46,308 nucleotides of DNA from assembly GCF_003350345.1 (NCBI RefSeq), contig NZ_QNVJ01000008.1:1-46308 (forward strand), read 5' to 3'. Under the pieces are notes generated by a model. That model saw nothing but the letters and a program-made list of their open reading frames with translations, was not told where the DNA came from and did no database searches. Positions 1-9,037 of this stretch are shown here, one piece after another. Each line of letters opens with the position of its first letter. Position 1 is the first letter of the stretch. The DNA comes from Alkalilacustris brevis. GTDB taxonomy: Bacteria > Pseudomonadota > Alphaproteobacteria > Rhodobacterales > Rhodobacteraceae. The translations under genes were made by a program, and so were the position numbers.

Positions 1-229
1 CGGTGAAGCGGTATCTACGACCACCAATCAAAACACGCAAGACCCAGAACTAAAGAAAATTCAAAAAAGTTCCCGGGGCGCGGGTGCCCTCGCGTCACCC
101 CTGCCCCAGGCCACAAGAAGATTGACTCTTACGGGAGACCTGTTTTGCTTCTTCACAGGCGCTTTTGGCAGGTTCTGCTGAGGGCGCGCACCAAGAGAAC
201 GAGAAATCACGAAACAGGAGGATATTCCC

Positions 230-1198
230 ATGAACACAAGGATCTTGAGCACCGTGGCCGTGCTTGGTCTTGTCGCGGGAGGCGCGGCTTTCGCCCAGCA
301 GCAGACATTCATCTCGATCGGCACCGGGGGCGTGACCGGCGTCTACTACCCCGCCGGCGGCGCAATCTGCCGTCTGGTCAATGCCGGGCGTTCCGAACAC
401 GGGATTCGCTGCGGCGTCGAATCGACCGCAGGGTCGGTTTTCAACCTCAACTCGATTCGCGCCCAGGAGCTTGAATTCGGCGTGGCCCAGTCCGACTGGC
501 AGTTCCACATGTATAACGGCTCGTCGCAGTTCGAGGCCGATGGCGCCTATGAGGATCTGCGCGCCGTCTTCTCGCTGCACCCCGAGCCGTTCACCGTGGT
601 TGCCCGCGCCGATGCCGGGATCAGCAGCTTCGAGGATCTGGAAGGCAAGCGCGTGAATATCGGCAACCCCGGCTCCGGGCAGCGTGGCACCATGGAAGTG
701 GTGATGGACGCCATGGGCTGGGACATGAGCACCTTCTCGGTGGTGTCCGAGCTGCAGGCCGGTGAACAGGCCCAGGCGCTGTGCGACAACAACATCGATG
801 CGATGGTCTACACTGTCGGCCACCCCTCGGGCGCGATTCAGGAGGCGACCACCGCCTGCGACACCGTGCTGGTGAACGTGGACAACGATGTGATCCGCGC
901 CCTGGTGGATGATCGCGACTACTATCGCATGGCCACCATCCCCGGCGGCATGTATCGCGGCACCGACGCGGACGTCACCACCTTCGGTGTGGGCGCGACC
1001 TTTGTCAGCGCGGCCTGGGTTGACGATGATGTCGTCTATGAACTGACCAAGGCTATCTTCGAGGGGCTGGACACCTTCAAGGGCCTGCACCCGGCATTCG
1101 AGATCCTGAACGCCGAGGAAATGGTCAGCGACGGCCTTTCCGCCCCGCTGCACGCCGGCGCCGAGCGCTACTATCGCGAGGCCGGGCTGATCGACTGA
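230..1198 (+). CDS. TAXI family TRAP transporter solute-binding protein
   Basis: This is a 322-residue periplasmic binding protein that should capture an organic anion or amino-acid-like substrate and hand it to the permease encoded next. Residues 1-22 form a signal peptide with a hydrophobic core and an AFA end just before QQQ. The mature protein opens with the TAXI hallmark GTGGVTGVYYPAGGAI (about residues 31-46). IGNPGSGQRGT near the middle is another family-typical segment. The ATG is preceded by a strong AGGAGG ribosome site. The next gene is the fused permease, 142 bp downstream across a perfect GC hairpin, which fits higher expression of the binding protein. The substrate cannot be read from sequence; glutamate-type substrates are known for only a few TAXI proteins. 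Confidence 0.93.
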   Translation: MNTRILSTVAVLGLVAGGAAFAQQQTFISIGTGGVTGVYYPAGGAICRLVNAGRSEHGIRCGVESTAGSVFNLNSIRAQELEFGVAQSDWQFHMYNGSSQFEADGAYEDLRAVFSLHPEPFTVVARADAGISSFEDLEGKRVNIGNPGSGQRGTMEVVMDAMGWDMSTFSVVSELQAGEQAQALCDNNIDAMVYTVGHPSGAIQEATTACDTVLVNVDNDVIRALVDDRDYYRMATIPGGMYRGTDADVTTFGVGATFVSAAWVDDDVVYELTKAIFEGLDTFKGLHPAFEILNAEEMVSDGLSAPLHAGAERYYREAGLID

Positions 1199-1215
1199 TC
1201 GCCAAACCACGCAAC

Positions 1216-1243
1216 GGTGCGGGCCGGGCCATCGGCCCGCACC
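1216..1243 (+). other. Intercistronic hairpin between TAXI binding protein and permease
   Basis: There is a perfect 10-bp stem, GGTGCGGGCC at 1216-1225 and GGCCCGCACC at 1234-1243, with an 8-nt loop. No T-run follows, so it is not a classical terminator. Such hairpins after transporter binding-protein genes commonly protect the upstream mRNA and reduce read-through. That role is inferred here. Confidence 0.6.
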
Positions 1244-1340
1244 ACCTGGCAGGGCGGCAGGCCGACAGGCGAATCGGCGACCGTCACTGCATTCCACGGG
1301 ATTTAAGAACTCAAACTTCACGGAAATCCGGGGGCGGTCG

Positions 1341-4028
1341 ATGGCTGAGAAAAAGCGCAGTTTCAGCGACGAGGAACTTCAGGACCTGGTTTCAAGCACC
1401 GATTCGGGCGCCCGGGCGCCCCGGAACCGGTATGTCGCCCTTCTGATTTCGGGCATTGCACTGCTGTGGTCGCTTTTTCAGCTCTGGATCGCCGAGCCGC
1501 AGTTCTGGTTCGCCGGCACCGCCGATTTCATGCGCATCATCGGGTCGGACCAGACCCGGCCGATGCACCTGACATTCGCGTTGCTGCTCGCGTTTCTTGC
1601 CTATCCGGCGTTCAAGTCATCGCCCCGCCACTATGTGCCCGTGTTCGACTGGATCCTGGCGATCACCGCCGCGGCCAGCGCCTTTTATGTCTTCTGGTTC
1701 GCGCGCGAGATTTCCAACACCGCCCGCCGGGCGCGGCTTATCCAGTGGGAGGTGGACTGGAACATCCTCGGCTGGCAGATCGACACGATCTATCCGCAGG
1801 TCATCGTCGGCTGCGTGGGGCTTGTGCTGCTGCTCGAGGCCTCGCGCCGCGCATTGGGCCCGGCGCTGACCATCGTCGGCGGGGCCTTTCTGGCCTACAG
1901 CTATTTCGGCACCGGCTGGCTGATCCCCGAGTTGATCGAGCATTCGGGCCGGTCATTCAGCGGCATCATCAACACGCAGTGGTACGATACCAATGTGGGT
2001 GTCTTCGGCATCCCGCTGGGGGTTTCGACGGCCTTCGTGTTCCTGTTCGTGCTGTTCGGCTCGCTGCTCGACAAGGCGGGGGCGGGCAACTATTTCATCA
2101 AGCTTGCATTCGCGGGGCTGGGGCATCTGCGTGGCGGCCCGGCCAAGGCGGCGGTTGTCGGCTCGGGCATGACGGGGCTGATCTCGGGCTCGTCGATCGC
2201 CAATGTCGTCACCACCGGCACCTTCACCATCCCGCTGATGAAGCGCGTCGGCTTCACATCCGAAAAGGCCGGCGCGGTCGAGGTGGCAAGCTCGGTGAAC
2301 GGGCAGATCATGCCGCCGGTGATGGGGGCCGCGGCCTTCCTGATGGTGGAGTTCGTGGGGATCTCGTATCTCGAGGTCATCAAGCACGCCTTCATCCCGG
2401 CGGTGATCTCCTACATCGCGCTGATCTACATTGTGCATCTCGAAGCACTCAAGAACGACATGCCCGCGCTTGGCGCCTCGCGCAGCCTGCTGCAGATGTT
2501 CCTCAAGATCTTTGCGGGCTTCGCGGTTGCCGGCGTTGTCTTCTGGGGCGTCATCGCGGGCGTCGGCCTGCTGCGCGATGTGGCGCCCGCAATCTCGGAG
2601 CCGGTGCTGCTGGTGGTGGTGCTGGCCCTCTACCTGGCCGCGATCTGGGTTTCCGCCGGGCGGGACGACCTGGAAATGGACGACCCCAAGAGCAAGGACA
2701 TCAAGCTGCCGGTGATGAACGAGGTTTTCCCGACCGGCCTGCATTTTCTGCTGCCGATCCTCATCCTGGTGTGGTTCCTGATGGTCGAGCGGCAATCGCC
2801 GGCGAAATCGGCCTTCTATGCGGTCTCCATGATGCTGTTCATCATCGTGACCCAGCGCCCGCTCAAGGCGATGTTCCGCCAGGGCGGCGCCATTCTCGAC
2901 GAGACCAAGGCAGGTTTCCGCGACCTGATCGAGGGGTTGATCGCCGGGGCGCGCAACATGATCGGCATCGGCGTGGCCACGGCCGCCGCCGGGATCATCG
3001 TGGGCACCGTCACCCGCACCCCCATCGGCACCGAACTGGCCGGCCTGGTCGAACAGCTTTCGTTCGGCCACCTGTTCCTGATGCTGGTGTTGGTGGGCGT
3101 GTTTTCGCTGATCCTGGGGCTGGGGCTGCCGACCACGGCGAATTATATCGTGGTGTCGTCGCTGATGGCCTCGGTAGTGGTCAGCCTGGGCGCGCAGGAG
3201 GGGCTGATCGTGCCGCTGATCGCTGCACACCTGTTCGTCTTCTACTTCGGGATCATGGCCGATGTGACGCCGCCTGTGGGGCTTGCCAGTTTCGCCGCAG
3301 CGGCCGTGTCGGGGGGCGACCCCATCCGAACCGGTTTCACCGCCTTTTTCTACAGCCTGCGAACGGTCGCCCTGCCCTTCCTGTTCATCTACAACCCCGC
3401 GCTGATCCTCTACGGGATCGACCTGGGCACGACCGAAGGGTTGTTACAGGCGGGCTTTGTCTTCGTCACGGCGACATTTGCGATGCTACTGTTCGCGGCG
3501 GCCACGCAGGGCTATTTCCTGGCGCCCTCCTATCGGCTGGAATCGGCGGCGCTGCTGCTGGTGGCCTTCACCTTCTTCGTGCCGAACTTCTGGCTCGACC
3601 GGGTGCAGCCCGCTTTCGAAAGCCACCCGCCGACCAGTTTCGAGCAGGTGCTGGAGCGCGCCGATCCGGGCGATGAGATCCGCCTCGTGCTGCGCGGTCC
3701 CGATTTCACCACCGGCGCGGAACGATCGCTGCACATCGCCCATATCATCGAAGGTGACGGAACCGGCGCCGAACGGCTCGAGGCCACCGGGCTGCTGCTG
3801 ATCCCCGAGGGCGACCGGATGCTGATGGAAGAGCCGATGTTCGGCAGCCCCTTCGATTCAGAAATGCAGGGCTTCGACTTCTACGATTTCGACACCCCGG
3901 TGGAGCTTGTCTCGGTCCAGTCCGAGGCCGACCGCCTGCCCGCACAGCTCTTCTATATCCCGGCGCTGCTGCTTCTGGCCCTGGTGGTGGTGCTGCAACG
4001 TCGCCGGCAAACCAAGCCCGCCTTCTGA
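1341..4028 (+). CDS. TRAP transporter fused permease (4TM/12TM), TAXI-associated
   Basis: This 895-residue integral membrane protein fuses the small DctQ-like and large DctM-like TRAP subunits, as is usual for TAXI systems. It has many hydrophobic segments. The DctM signature GSGMTGLISGSSIANVV lies around residue 275, followed by the conserved NGQIMPPVMGAAAF. A second DctM half with GLGLPTTANYIVVSSLMA lies around residue 595. The C-terminal part, after about residue 725, is a soluble region flanked by membrane helices and resembles DUF3394, which is often found at the end of these permeases. Secondary transport would be driven by an ion gradient. The gene follows the binding protein and ends 14 bp before the UspA gene, so the three probably form one operon. 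A GGGGG stretch precedes the ATG. Confidence 0.93.
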   Translation: MAEKKRSFSDEELQDLVSSTDSGARAPRNRYVALLISGIALLWSLFQLWIAEPQFWFAGTADFMRIIGSDQTRPMHLTFALLLAFLAYPAFKSSPRHYVPVFDWILAITAAASAFYVFWFAREISNTARRARLIQWEVDWNILGWQIDTIYPQVIVGCVGLVLLLEASRRALGPALTIVGGAFLAYSYFGTGWLIPELIEHSGRSFSGIINTQWYDTNVGVFGIPLGVSTAFVFLFVLFGSLLDKAGAGNYFIKLAFAGLGHLRGGPAKAAVVGSGMTGLISGSSIANVVTTGTFTIPLMKRVGFTSEKAGAVEVASSVNGQIMPPVMGAAAFLMVEFVGISYLEVIKHAFIPAVISYIALIYIVHLEALKNDMPALGASRSLLQMFLKIFAGFAVAGVVFWGVIAGVGLLRDVAPAISEPVLLVVVLALYLAAIWVSAGRDDLEMDDPKSKDIKLPVMNEVFPTGLHFLLPILILVWFLMVERQSPAKSAFYAVSMMLFIIVTQRPLKAMFRQGGAILDETKAGFRDLIEGLIAGARNMIGIGVATAAAGIIVGTVTRTPIGTELAGLVEQLSFGHLFLMLVLVGVFSLILGLGLPTTANYIVVSSLMASVVVSLGAQEGLIVPLIAAHLFVFYFGIMADVTPPVGLASFAAAAVSGGDPIRTGFTAFFYSLRTVALPFLFIYNPALILYGIDLGTTEGLLQAGFVFVTATFAMLLFAAATQGYFLAPSYRLESAALLLVAFTFFVPNFWLDRVQPAFESHPPTSFEQVLERADPGDEIRLVLRGPDFTTGAERSLHIAHIIEGDGTGAERLEATGLLLIPEGDRMLMEEPMFGSPFDSEMQGFDFYDFDTPVELVSVQSEADRLPAQLFYIPALLLLALVVVLQRRRQTKPAF

Positions 4029-4042
4029 GAGGGGGAAAGACA

Positions 4043-4471
4043 ATGGTGAAAAGCATTCTGCTACCCATCGACATGTCGGATGAAAACAGCTGGCGAAAGG
4101 CGCTCGATGTCGCGCTTGAACAGGTGCGCCTGCACAAGGCCGCGCTTCATGTGGTCAGCGTGCTGCCCGATTTCGGCATGTCCATGGTCGGCGGCTATTT
4201 CAAGGCCGGGTTCGAGCGCGACGCGCTCAAGGCCTTCGGCAAGGCGCTGACCGACTGGGTTGATGAACATGTCCCCGACGATGTCGACGTGCATCCGCAT
4301 GTGCTGCATGGCTCGATCTATGACGAGATCCTGCGCGCGGCACAGAATGTCGATGCCGACCTGATCGTCATCGGCTCGCACCGCCCCAAGTTCAAGGACT
4401 ACCTCCTTGGCCCTAACGCCGCCCGGGTGGTGCGCCATGCGCGCCAGTCGGTCTATGTCGTTCGCAACTGA
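4043..4471 (+). CDS. Universal stress protein (UspA family), TRAP-associated
   Basis: This is a 142-residue single-domain USP. It has the N-terminal KSILLPIDMSDE strand-loop and the C-terminal DLIVIGSHRPKFKDYLLGPNAARV nucleotide loop (split here: GSH, then LLGPNA). The canonical ATP motif G-2x-G-9x-G(S/T) is altered, because the second glycine is replaced and P follows the last one. Nucleotide binding should therefore not be assumed. USPs of this kind sit beside TRAP transporters; TeaD of the Halomonas ectoine transporter TeaABC is the known example and binds ATP to modulate transport. The gene lies 14 bp after the permease and 11 bp before the aminotransferase, so a regulatory role on this transporter is a reasonable inference. 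Confidence 0.9.
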   Translation: MVKSILLPIDMSDENSWRKALDVALEQVRLHKAALHVVSVLPDFGMSMVGGYFKAGFERDALKAFGKALTDWVDEHVPDDVDVHPHVLHGSIYDEILRAAQNVDADLIVIGSHRPKFKDYLLGPNAARVVRHARQSVYVVRN

Positions 4472-4482
4472 ACCGGAACATC

Positions 4483-5808
4483 ATGCCTGATCATATCTTC
4501 GGCCGCTCCACCCGCAGCCATCCGCCCATCGCCGCCCGTGGCGAGGGCTGCTACATCATCGACAGCAACGGCAAACGATACCTCGATGGCTCGGGCGGCG
4601 CGGCCGTCTCGTGCCTGGGCCATTCGGACCCGGAGGTCATCGCCGCGATCAAGGACCAGCTCGACAAGCTGGCCTTTGCGCATACAGGCTTCTTCTCGTC
4701 CGAGCCGGCCGAGGCGCTGGCCGATGAACTGATCGCCCATGCGCCCAAGGGGATAGAGCGTGTCTACCTCGTCTCGGGCGGGTCCGAGGCGGTGGAAGCC
4801 GCGCTCAAGCTCGCGCGGCAGTATTACATGGAGAACGGCCAGCCAAAGCGTCACCGCGTGATCGCCCGGCGGCAGAGCTATCACGGCAACACCCTGGGCG
4901 CGCTGGCGGCAGGCGGCAATGAATGGCGGCGGGCGCAGTTTTCGCCGCTGCTGGTCGAAACCTCGCATATCGCGCCCTGCTACGAATACCGCGACCGTCA
5001 CGCCGGCGAGAGCCTCGAGGATTACGGCCGTCGTGTCGCCGACGAGCTGGAGGCCGAAATTCAACGCCTCGGCCCCGAAACCGTGATGGCCTTCATCGCC
5101 GAGCCGGTGGTGGGCGCCACGGCGGGCGCGGTGCCCTCAGTGCCCGGCTATTACAAGCGCATCCGCGAGATCTGCGACCGCCACGGCGTGCTGCTGATCC
5201 TCGACGAGGTGATGTGCGGCATGGGGCGCACCGGCACCCTGTTCGCCTGCGAACAAGACGGCATCAGCCCCGACATCCTGACCATCGCCAAGGGGCTGGG
5301 CGCGGGTTATCAGCCGATCGGGGCGATGCTGTGCTCGGGCGCGATCTATGCCGCGATCGACAGGGGCACCGGGTTCTTCCAGCACGGCCACACCTATATG
5401 GGCCACCCTGTCGCGACCGCCGGCGCGCGGGCGGTGCTGGGCGCGATCACCGGGCGCGGCCTGCTGGGGCGGGTGCGCGAACAGGGCGACAAGCTGGAGG
5501 CGATGCTGCATGACCGCTTCGGGCAGCATCCGCATATCGGCGACATTCGCGGGCGCGGGCTGTTCCGGGGGCTGGAACTGGTGGCCGACCGCTACAGCAA
5601 GGCGCCCTTCGACCCATCCGAGAAGCGCCATGCCCGCGTCAAGGCGGCCGCCTTTGAGGCCGGGCTGGTCTGCTATCCGATGGGGGGCACCATCGACGGG
5701 GTGCGCGGCGATCACGTGCTGCTCGCGCCGCCCTTCATCATAAGCGACGACCAGTTGCACGAGCTTGTCGACAAGCTTTCGGGCGCGATCGAGGCGGCAA
5801 CCGCCTGA
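4483..5808 (+). CDS. Class III (omega) aminotransferase, PLP-dependent
   Basis: This 441-residue fold-type I aminotransferase belongs to the class III group (omega-amino acid/pyruvate, ornithine and diaminobutyrate-like enzymes). Visible features are VSGGSEAVEAALKLARQY (PLP phosphate-binding turn), LILDEVMCGMGRTG (the Asp that contacts the pyridine nitrogen), and TIAKGLGAGYQPIGAML with Lys270 as the expected Schiff-base lysine. It lies 11 bp after the UspA gene and so probably belongs to the transporter operon, acting on the imported amino compound. The substrate is not deducible. Because the ectoine operon follows, a diaminobutyrate- or ectoine-catabolic role was considered, but it is only a positional hint. 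The sequence is clearly different from EctB further along. Confidence 0.9.
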   Translation: MPDHIFGRSTRSHPPIAARGEGCYIIDSNGKRYLDGSGGAAVSCLGHSDPEVIAAIKDQLDKLAFAHTGFFSSEPAEALADELIAHAPKGIERVYLVSGGSEAVEAALKLARQYYMENGQPKRHRVIARRQSYHGNTLGALAAGGNEWRRAQFSPLLVETSHIAPCYEYRDRHAGESLEDYGRRVADELEAEIQRLGPETVMAFIAEPVVGATAGAVPSVPGYYKRIREICDRHGVLLILDEVMCGMGRTGTLFACEQDGISPDILTIAKGLGAGYQPIGAMLCSGAIYAAIDRGTGFFQHGHTYMGHPVATAGARAVLGAITGRGLLGRVREQGDKLEAMLHDRFGQHPHIGDIRGRGLFRGLELVADRYSKAPFDPSEKRHARVKAAAFEAGLVCYPMGGTIDGVRGDHVLLAPPFIISDDQLHELVDKLSGAIEAATA

Positions 5809-6010
5809 GATTGGCGCAGATCGCGCTTGATCAGTTTGCCTTCACACACCGGGGCCGTCCGCGGCCCGGGCATGCGCCCTCCCCGTCCCACCGGAGGCGT
5901 GCGGCACGAAGGCGGGCGCATCCGCGCGCGCCTTCGGACAGGCGCATGCGCTGCTGTTCGGAATTGGATGAAACCGATCAAACCGGATACGCCGTGACCC
6001 CTGCCCCGCC

Positions 6011-6505
6011 TCAGGCGTCGGGCGGGCCGCGGCGGATGTCGCCCACATCGAGCACCGGCGAGGCATCGATTTCGCTGGCATCCATCATGTCGGCCACGCG
6101 CTCCAGCGCGGCGACGATCATCGCCTGCTCCCAGTCGGCCAGGGCCTCGAATCGGGTGACGAACTGTTCCTGAAGCGGGTCGGGCGCGTCGTCGATCGCG
6201 GACACCCCCTGCTGACTGAGCGTGATGTTGGTCTGGCGCCTGTCCTGGGCGGAGCGTTCGCGCAGAATCATCCGCTTGGTCTCCAGCCGGTCGAGCAGCG
6301 CCGTCACCGTCGCCTGTGACACCCGCAATTGCGAGGCCAGCGTCTTGGGCGTACTCCGCCCGTCGGCCTGCAACAGCTTGAGCACCCGCATCTGCACTGG
6401 CGTCAGCCCCGAGGCCGCGGCCAGCGCACGGCCGTGCTGTTCGGTCGCGCGCAGGATGCGCCGCAACGCGATCAGGCTGATTTCCGAGCGTTTCATCGTG
6501 TGCAT
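6011..6505 (-). CDS. ectR: MarR-family regulator, EctR type
   Basis: This winged-helix regulator of about 164 residues is transcribed away from ectA. LTPVQMRVLKLLQADG leads into the helix-turn-helix LASQLRVSQATVTALLDRLE, followed by the wing segment RSAQDRRQTNITLSQQG, all typical of MarR. EctR1 proteins of this family repress ectABC(-ask) in methylotrophs and are found divergent from ectoine operons in many proteobacteria. The position here matches, so repression of the operon relieved by salt is the expected role. The chosen start ATG at 6505 has a GGGGGCGAG stretch upstream. ATG 6496 (with TAGGA) and GTG 6529 are in-frame alternatives. The gene is convergent with the aminotransferase, with about 200 bp of GC-rich spacer containing only a weak 6-bp hairpin (5852-5867). 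Confidence 0.85.
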   Translation of the reverse strand: MHTMKRSEISLIALRRILRATEQHGRALAAASGLTPVQMRVLKLLQADGRSTPKTLASQLRVSQATVTALLDRLETKRMILRERSAQDRRQTNITLSQQGVSAIDDAPDPLQEQFVTRFEALADWEQAMIVAALERVADMMDASEIDASPVLDVGDIRRGPPDA

Positions 6506-6685
6506 CCTACTCTCGCCCCCGGCGAACACAGGCAGCCGTCGAATTAGCCAATAGCGCTACATATGAGCAAAGGAAATAGGCAGTCTCTGCCCCGGATTCG
6601 CTGTAAACCATTTGTCTTTCTAACCTTTTCTGTCAAGAGGAAACCGCTAAACCGCAGTATTACCTCAATTTTTTCCGCGCGCACC

Positions 6686-6715
6686 TTGATAAAGATGCTT
6701 TGTTAGGCTATCTAA
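6686..6715 (+). promoter_or_regulatory. Candidate ectA promoter and overlapping TTAG-N5-CTAA operator
   Basis: The 240-bp gap between the divergent ectR and ectA genes is distinctly AT-rich for this window. TTGATA at 6686-6691 is a good -35 match. Seventeen bases later TATCTA (6709-6714) is a poor -10 match. The inverted repeat TTAG (6703-6706), GCTAT, CTAA (6712-6715) covers the proposed -10. MarR proteins bind short palindromes, so this could be the EctR operator, but the arms are only 4 bp and the assignment is inferred. Confidence 0.35.
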
Positions 6716-6745
6716 ACGCCCTGAACGAGGAATGAGGCCTGAAGA

Positions 6746-7285
6746 ATGACCCGGAACACTACCAATGTCGCCCAGATGACCAAGCCGAAGCCGGTGCTGC
6801 GCAAGCCGACACCGGAAGATGGCGCGGCTGTCTGGGAGCTGATCTCAGCCTGCAAGCCGCTCGACGAGAACTCCATGTACTTCAACCTGATCCAGTGCGA
6901 TCATTTTGCCGATACCTGCGTTCTGGCCGAACTGGATGGCAAGGTGCTGGGCTGGGTTTCGGGCCATGTGCCCCCCTCCGACCCGACGACCATCTTCGTC
7001 TGGCAGGTCGCCGTCTCGAAAGAGGCGCGCGGCATGGGCCTTGGCTTCAAGATGCTCAACGAACTCATCGCGCGCGAGGAGTGCGCCGAAGTGACCGACC
7101 TGCAGACCACCATCACCAGCGACAATGACGCCTCCTGGGCGCTGTTTCGCAAGTTTGCCCGCCGCATGGGTGCGCCGCTGTCTTCGGCGCCGCACTTCAA
7201 GGAAGAAGAGCACTTCAACGGGGCGCACGCTACCGAATACATGGTGACGATCCGCATGGTCGAGCAAATGCGCAAGGCGGCCTGA
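6746..7285 (+). CDS. ectA: L-2,4-diaminobutyrate N-gamma-acetyltransferase
   Basis: EctA is a 179-residue GNAT enzyme that acetylates L-2,4-diaminobutyrate from acetyl-CoA, the second step of ectoine synthesis. The core begins at LRKPTPEDGAAVWELI. Acetyl-CoA motif A is visible as VAVSKEARGMGLGFKML (R-G-M-G-L-G). TSDNDASWALFRKFA is a highly conserved EctA segment. The gene opens the operon ectA-ectB-ectC-ectD-ask. The start at 6746 is preceded by GAGG-containing sequence; Met11 is an alternative. In many bacteria ectB precedes acetylation biochemically but follows ectA in gene order, as here. A hairpin follows the stop codon. Confidence 0.96.
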   Translation: MTRNTTNVAQMTKPKPVLRKPTPEDGAAVWELISACKPLDENSMYFNLIQCDHFADTCVLAELDGKVLGWVSGHVPPSDPTTIFVWQVAVSKEARGMGLGFKMLNELIAREECAEVTDLQTTITSDNDASWALFRKFARRMGAPLSSAPHFKEEEHFNGAHATEYMVTIRMVEQMRKAA

Positions 7286-7290
7286 CCGCC

Positions 7291-7306
7291 GCGCGGGCTC
7301 CCGCGC
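7291..7306 (+). other. Hairpin in the ectA-ectB gap
   Basis: The stem is GCGCGG (7291-7296) and CCGCGC (7301-7306) with loop GCTC, starting a few bases after the ectA stop codon. There is no T-run. It is one of a series of hairpins in this operon. Confidence 0.5.
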
Positions 7307-7337
7307 GCCGAATTTCCCGATACATCGAGGTATCCCC

Positions 7338-8636
7338 ATGTCTGCTGAGAAAACAGCCGAAACCAACATCTTTGCCCGCCGCGAATCGGTGGTGCGCAGC
7401 TATTGCCGCTCGTTCGATGCGGTCTTCAAAAGCGCGAAGGGCAGCATCCTGACCGATCAGGACGGCCGCGACTACATCGACTTCCTGGCCGGGTGCTCTT
7501 CGCTCAACTACGGGCACAACGACCCCGACATGCAGAAGGCGCTGGTCGATCATATCATGGCCGACGGCATCACCCATGGCCTGGACATGTACACCACCAC
7601 CAAGGCCGAGTTCCTTGAAGCGTTCGAGCGCATCATCCTGCGCCCGCGCGGCATGGACCACAAGGTGATGATGACCGGCCCGACCGGCACCAACGCGGTC
7701 GAGGCCGCGATGAAGTTGGCGCGCAAGGTCACGGGCCGCGAAACCGTCATCGCCTTCACCAATGGCTTTCACGGCATGACCATGGGCGCGCTGGCCGCGA
7801 CCGGCAATGCCGGCAAGCGTGGCGGCGGCGGCATGGCGCTGCATGGCGTGGCGCGTATGCCCTACGAGGGCGCCTTCGGCCCCGATGTCGATACGCTGGC
7901 CCAGATCGAGGCCATGCTCGACAACCCGTCGAGCGGGATCGACGCACCCGCCGCCTTCCTGGTGGAGCCGGTGCAGGGCGAGGGCGGGCTGAACGCCGCC
8001 TCGGCCGACTGGCTGCGCGGCATCGCGCGGATCGCCAAGAAGCACGGCGCGCTGCTGATCCTGGATGACATCCAGGCGGGTATCGGCCGCACCGGCACCT
8101 TCTTCAGCTACGAGGCAATGGGCATCGAGCCCGACCTTGTGCCGATGGCCAAATCGCTTTCGGGCATGGGCCTGCCCTTTGCCATGCTGCTGGTGAAGCC
8201 CGAGCATGACATCTGGAAGCCCGCCGAGCATAACGGCACCTTCCGCGGCAACACCCATGCCTTTGTCACCGCGCGCGTGGCGCTTGAAAAATTCTGGGCC
8301 GATGACACGTTCCAGAAAGAGGTGCAGGCCAAGGGCGCCCTGCTGGGCGAACGGCTGCGCGGCATCGCCAAGGCCGTCGATCTTGACCCGGCAACCGCGC
8401 TCAAGGGCCGCGGAATGATGCAGGGCATTGATGTCGGCACGGGTGAGCTTGCCAGCGCGATCTGCGCCGAGGCCTACCGCAACGGGCTGATCATCGAAAC
8501 GTCCGGCGCCCATGACGAGGTGGTGAAGGTGCTCGCACCACTCACCACGCCGACCGAGGTGCTTGAACAGGGGCTCGACATTCTGGCCGCCGCCGTGGCC
8601 AAATGCGGCCGCAACAACAACATTGCAGCGGAGTAA
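7338..8636 (+). CDS. ectB: L-2,4-diaminobutyrate--2-oxoglutarate aminotransferase
   Basis: EctB (432 residues, the usual length) transaminates aspartate-4-semialdehyde with glutamate to L-2,4-diaminobutyrate, the first committed step of ectoine synthesis. The N-terminal [19 protein letters not shown] is characteristic. [20 protein letters not shown] forms the PLP phosphate turn. [21 protein letters not shown] carries the cofactor Asp. Lys272 in MAKSLSG is the expected PLP lysine. A GAGGT ribosome site precedes the ATG. The gene is 52 bp after ectA and only 5 bp before ectC, so EctB and EctC are probably translated together. Confidence 0.97.
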   Translation: MSAEKTAETNIFARRESVVRSYCRSFDAVFKSAKGSILTDQDGRDYIDFLAGCSSLNYGHNDPDMQKALVDHIMADGITHGLDMYTTTKAEFLEAFERIILRPRGMDHKVMMTGPTGTNAVEAAMKLARKVTGRETVIAFTNGFHGMTMGALAATGNAGKRGGGGMALHGVARMPYEGAFGPDVDTLAQIEAMLDNPSSGIDAPAAFLVEPVQGEGGLNAASADWLRGIARIAKKHGALLILDDIQAGIGRTGTFFSYEAMGIEPDLVPMAKSLSGMGLPFAMLLVKPEHDIWKPAEHNGTFRGNTHAFVTARVALEKFWADDTFQKEVQAKGALLGERLRGIAKAVDLDPATALKGRGMMQGIDVGTGELASAICAEAYRNGLIIETSGAHDEVVKVLAPLTTPTEVLEQGLDILAAAVAKCGRNNNIAAE

Positions 8637-8641
8637 CCAGT

Positions 8642-9037
8642 ATGATCGTACGCGATTTTCACGACCTCAAGAACAGCCCCCGCGCGGTATCGGATGCGCG
8701 CTGGACCAGCGTGCGGATGCTGCTGGCCGACGACAAGATGGGGTTTTCGTTCCACATCACCACGCTCGAAGCGGGATCGGAACATACGTTCCACTACAAG
8801 AACCACTTCGAAAGCGTCTATTGCATCTCGGGTGAGGGATCGATTACAGATCTGGCTACCGGCGAGACGCACGAGATCCGCCCCGGCGTGATGTATGCGC
8901 TCGACAAGCACGACAAGCATACCGTTCGCGCCGGCAAGGAAGATCTCGTGTTGGCCTGTTGCTTCAACCCGCCGGTTACGGGAACCGAAGTGCATCAGGC
9001 CGACGGCTCTTATGCTGCGCCGGAAACGGCCGCCTGA
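8642..9037 (+). CDS. ectC: L-ectoine synthase
   Basis: EctC (131 residues) is a cupin that cyclises N-gamma-acetyl-L-2,4-diaminobutyrate to ectoine with loss of water. The three residues known from structural work on EctC to bind the metal are present at the expected numbers: Glu57 (HFESVYCI), Tyr85 (PGVMYALD) and His93 (DKHDKHTV). The ATG at 8642 is 5 bp after ectB and gives the normal family length. A longer reading from further upstream in this frame would overlap ectB and is not needed. The stop codon is part of a perfect 8-bp hairpin. Confidence 0.97.
   Translation: MIVRDFHDLKNSPRAVSDARWTSVRMLLADDKMGFSFHITTLEAGSEHTFHYKNHFESVYCISGEGSITDLATGETHEIRPGVMYALDKHDKHTVRAGKEDLVLACCFNPPVTGTEVHQADGSYAAPETAA

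Noticed and set aside
95-1321. A 408-codon minus-strand open frame opposite the TAXI gene
   Set aside because: It lies antisense to a clear gene, has a His/Gly/Ala/Val-rich composition typical of GC-rich shadow frames, and shows no family motif.
1953-3230. Long minus-strand open frame opposite the TRAP permease
   Set aside because: His/Arg/Gln-rich low-complexity translation opposite a strongly conserved permease; a codon-bias shadow.
5809-6010. Terminator between the aminotransferase and ectR
   Set aside because: Only a 6-bp GC stem (GGGCCG/CGGCCC) with no T-run on either strand; insufficient evidence.
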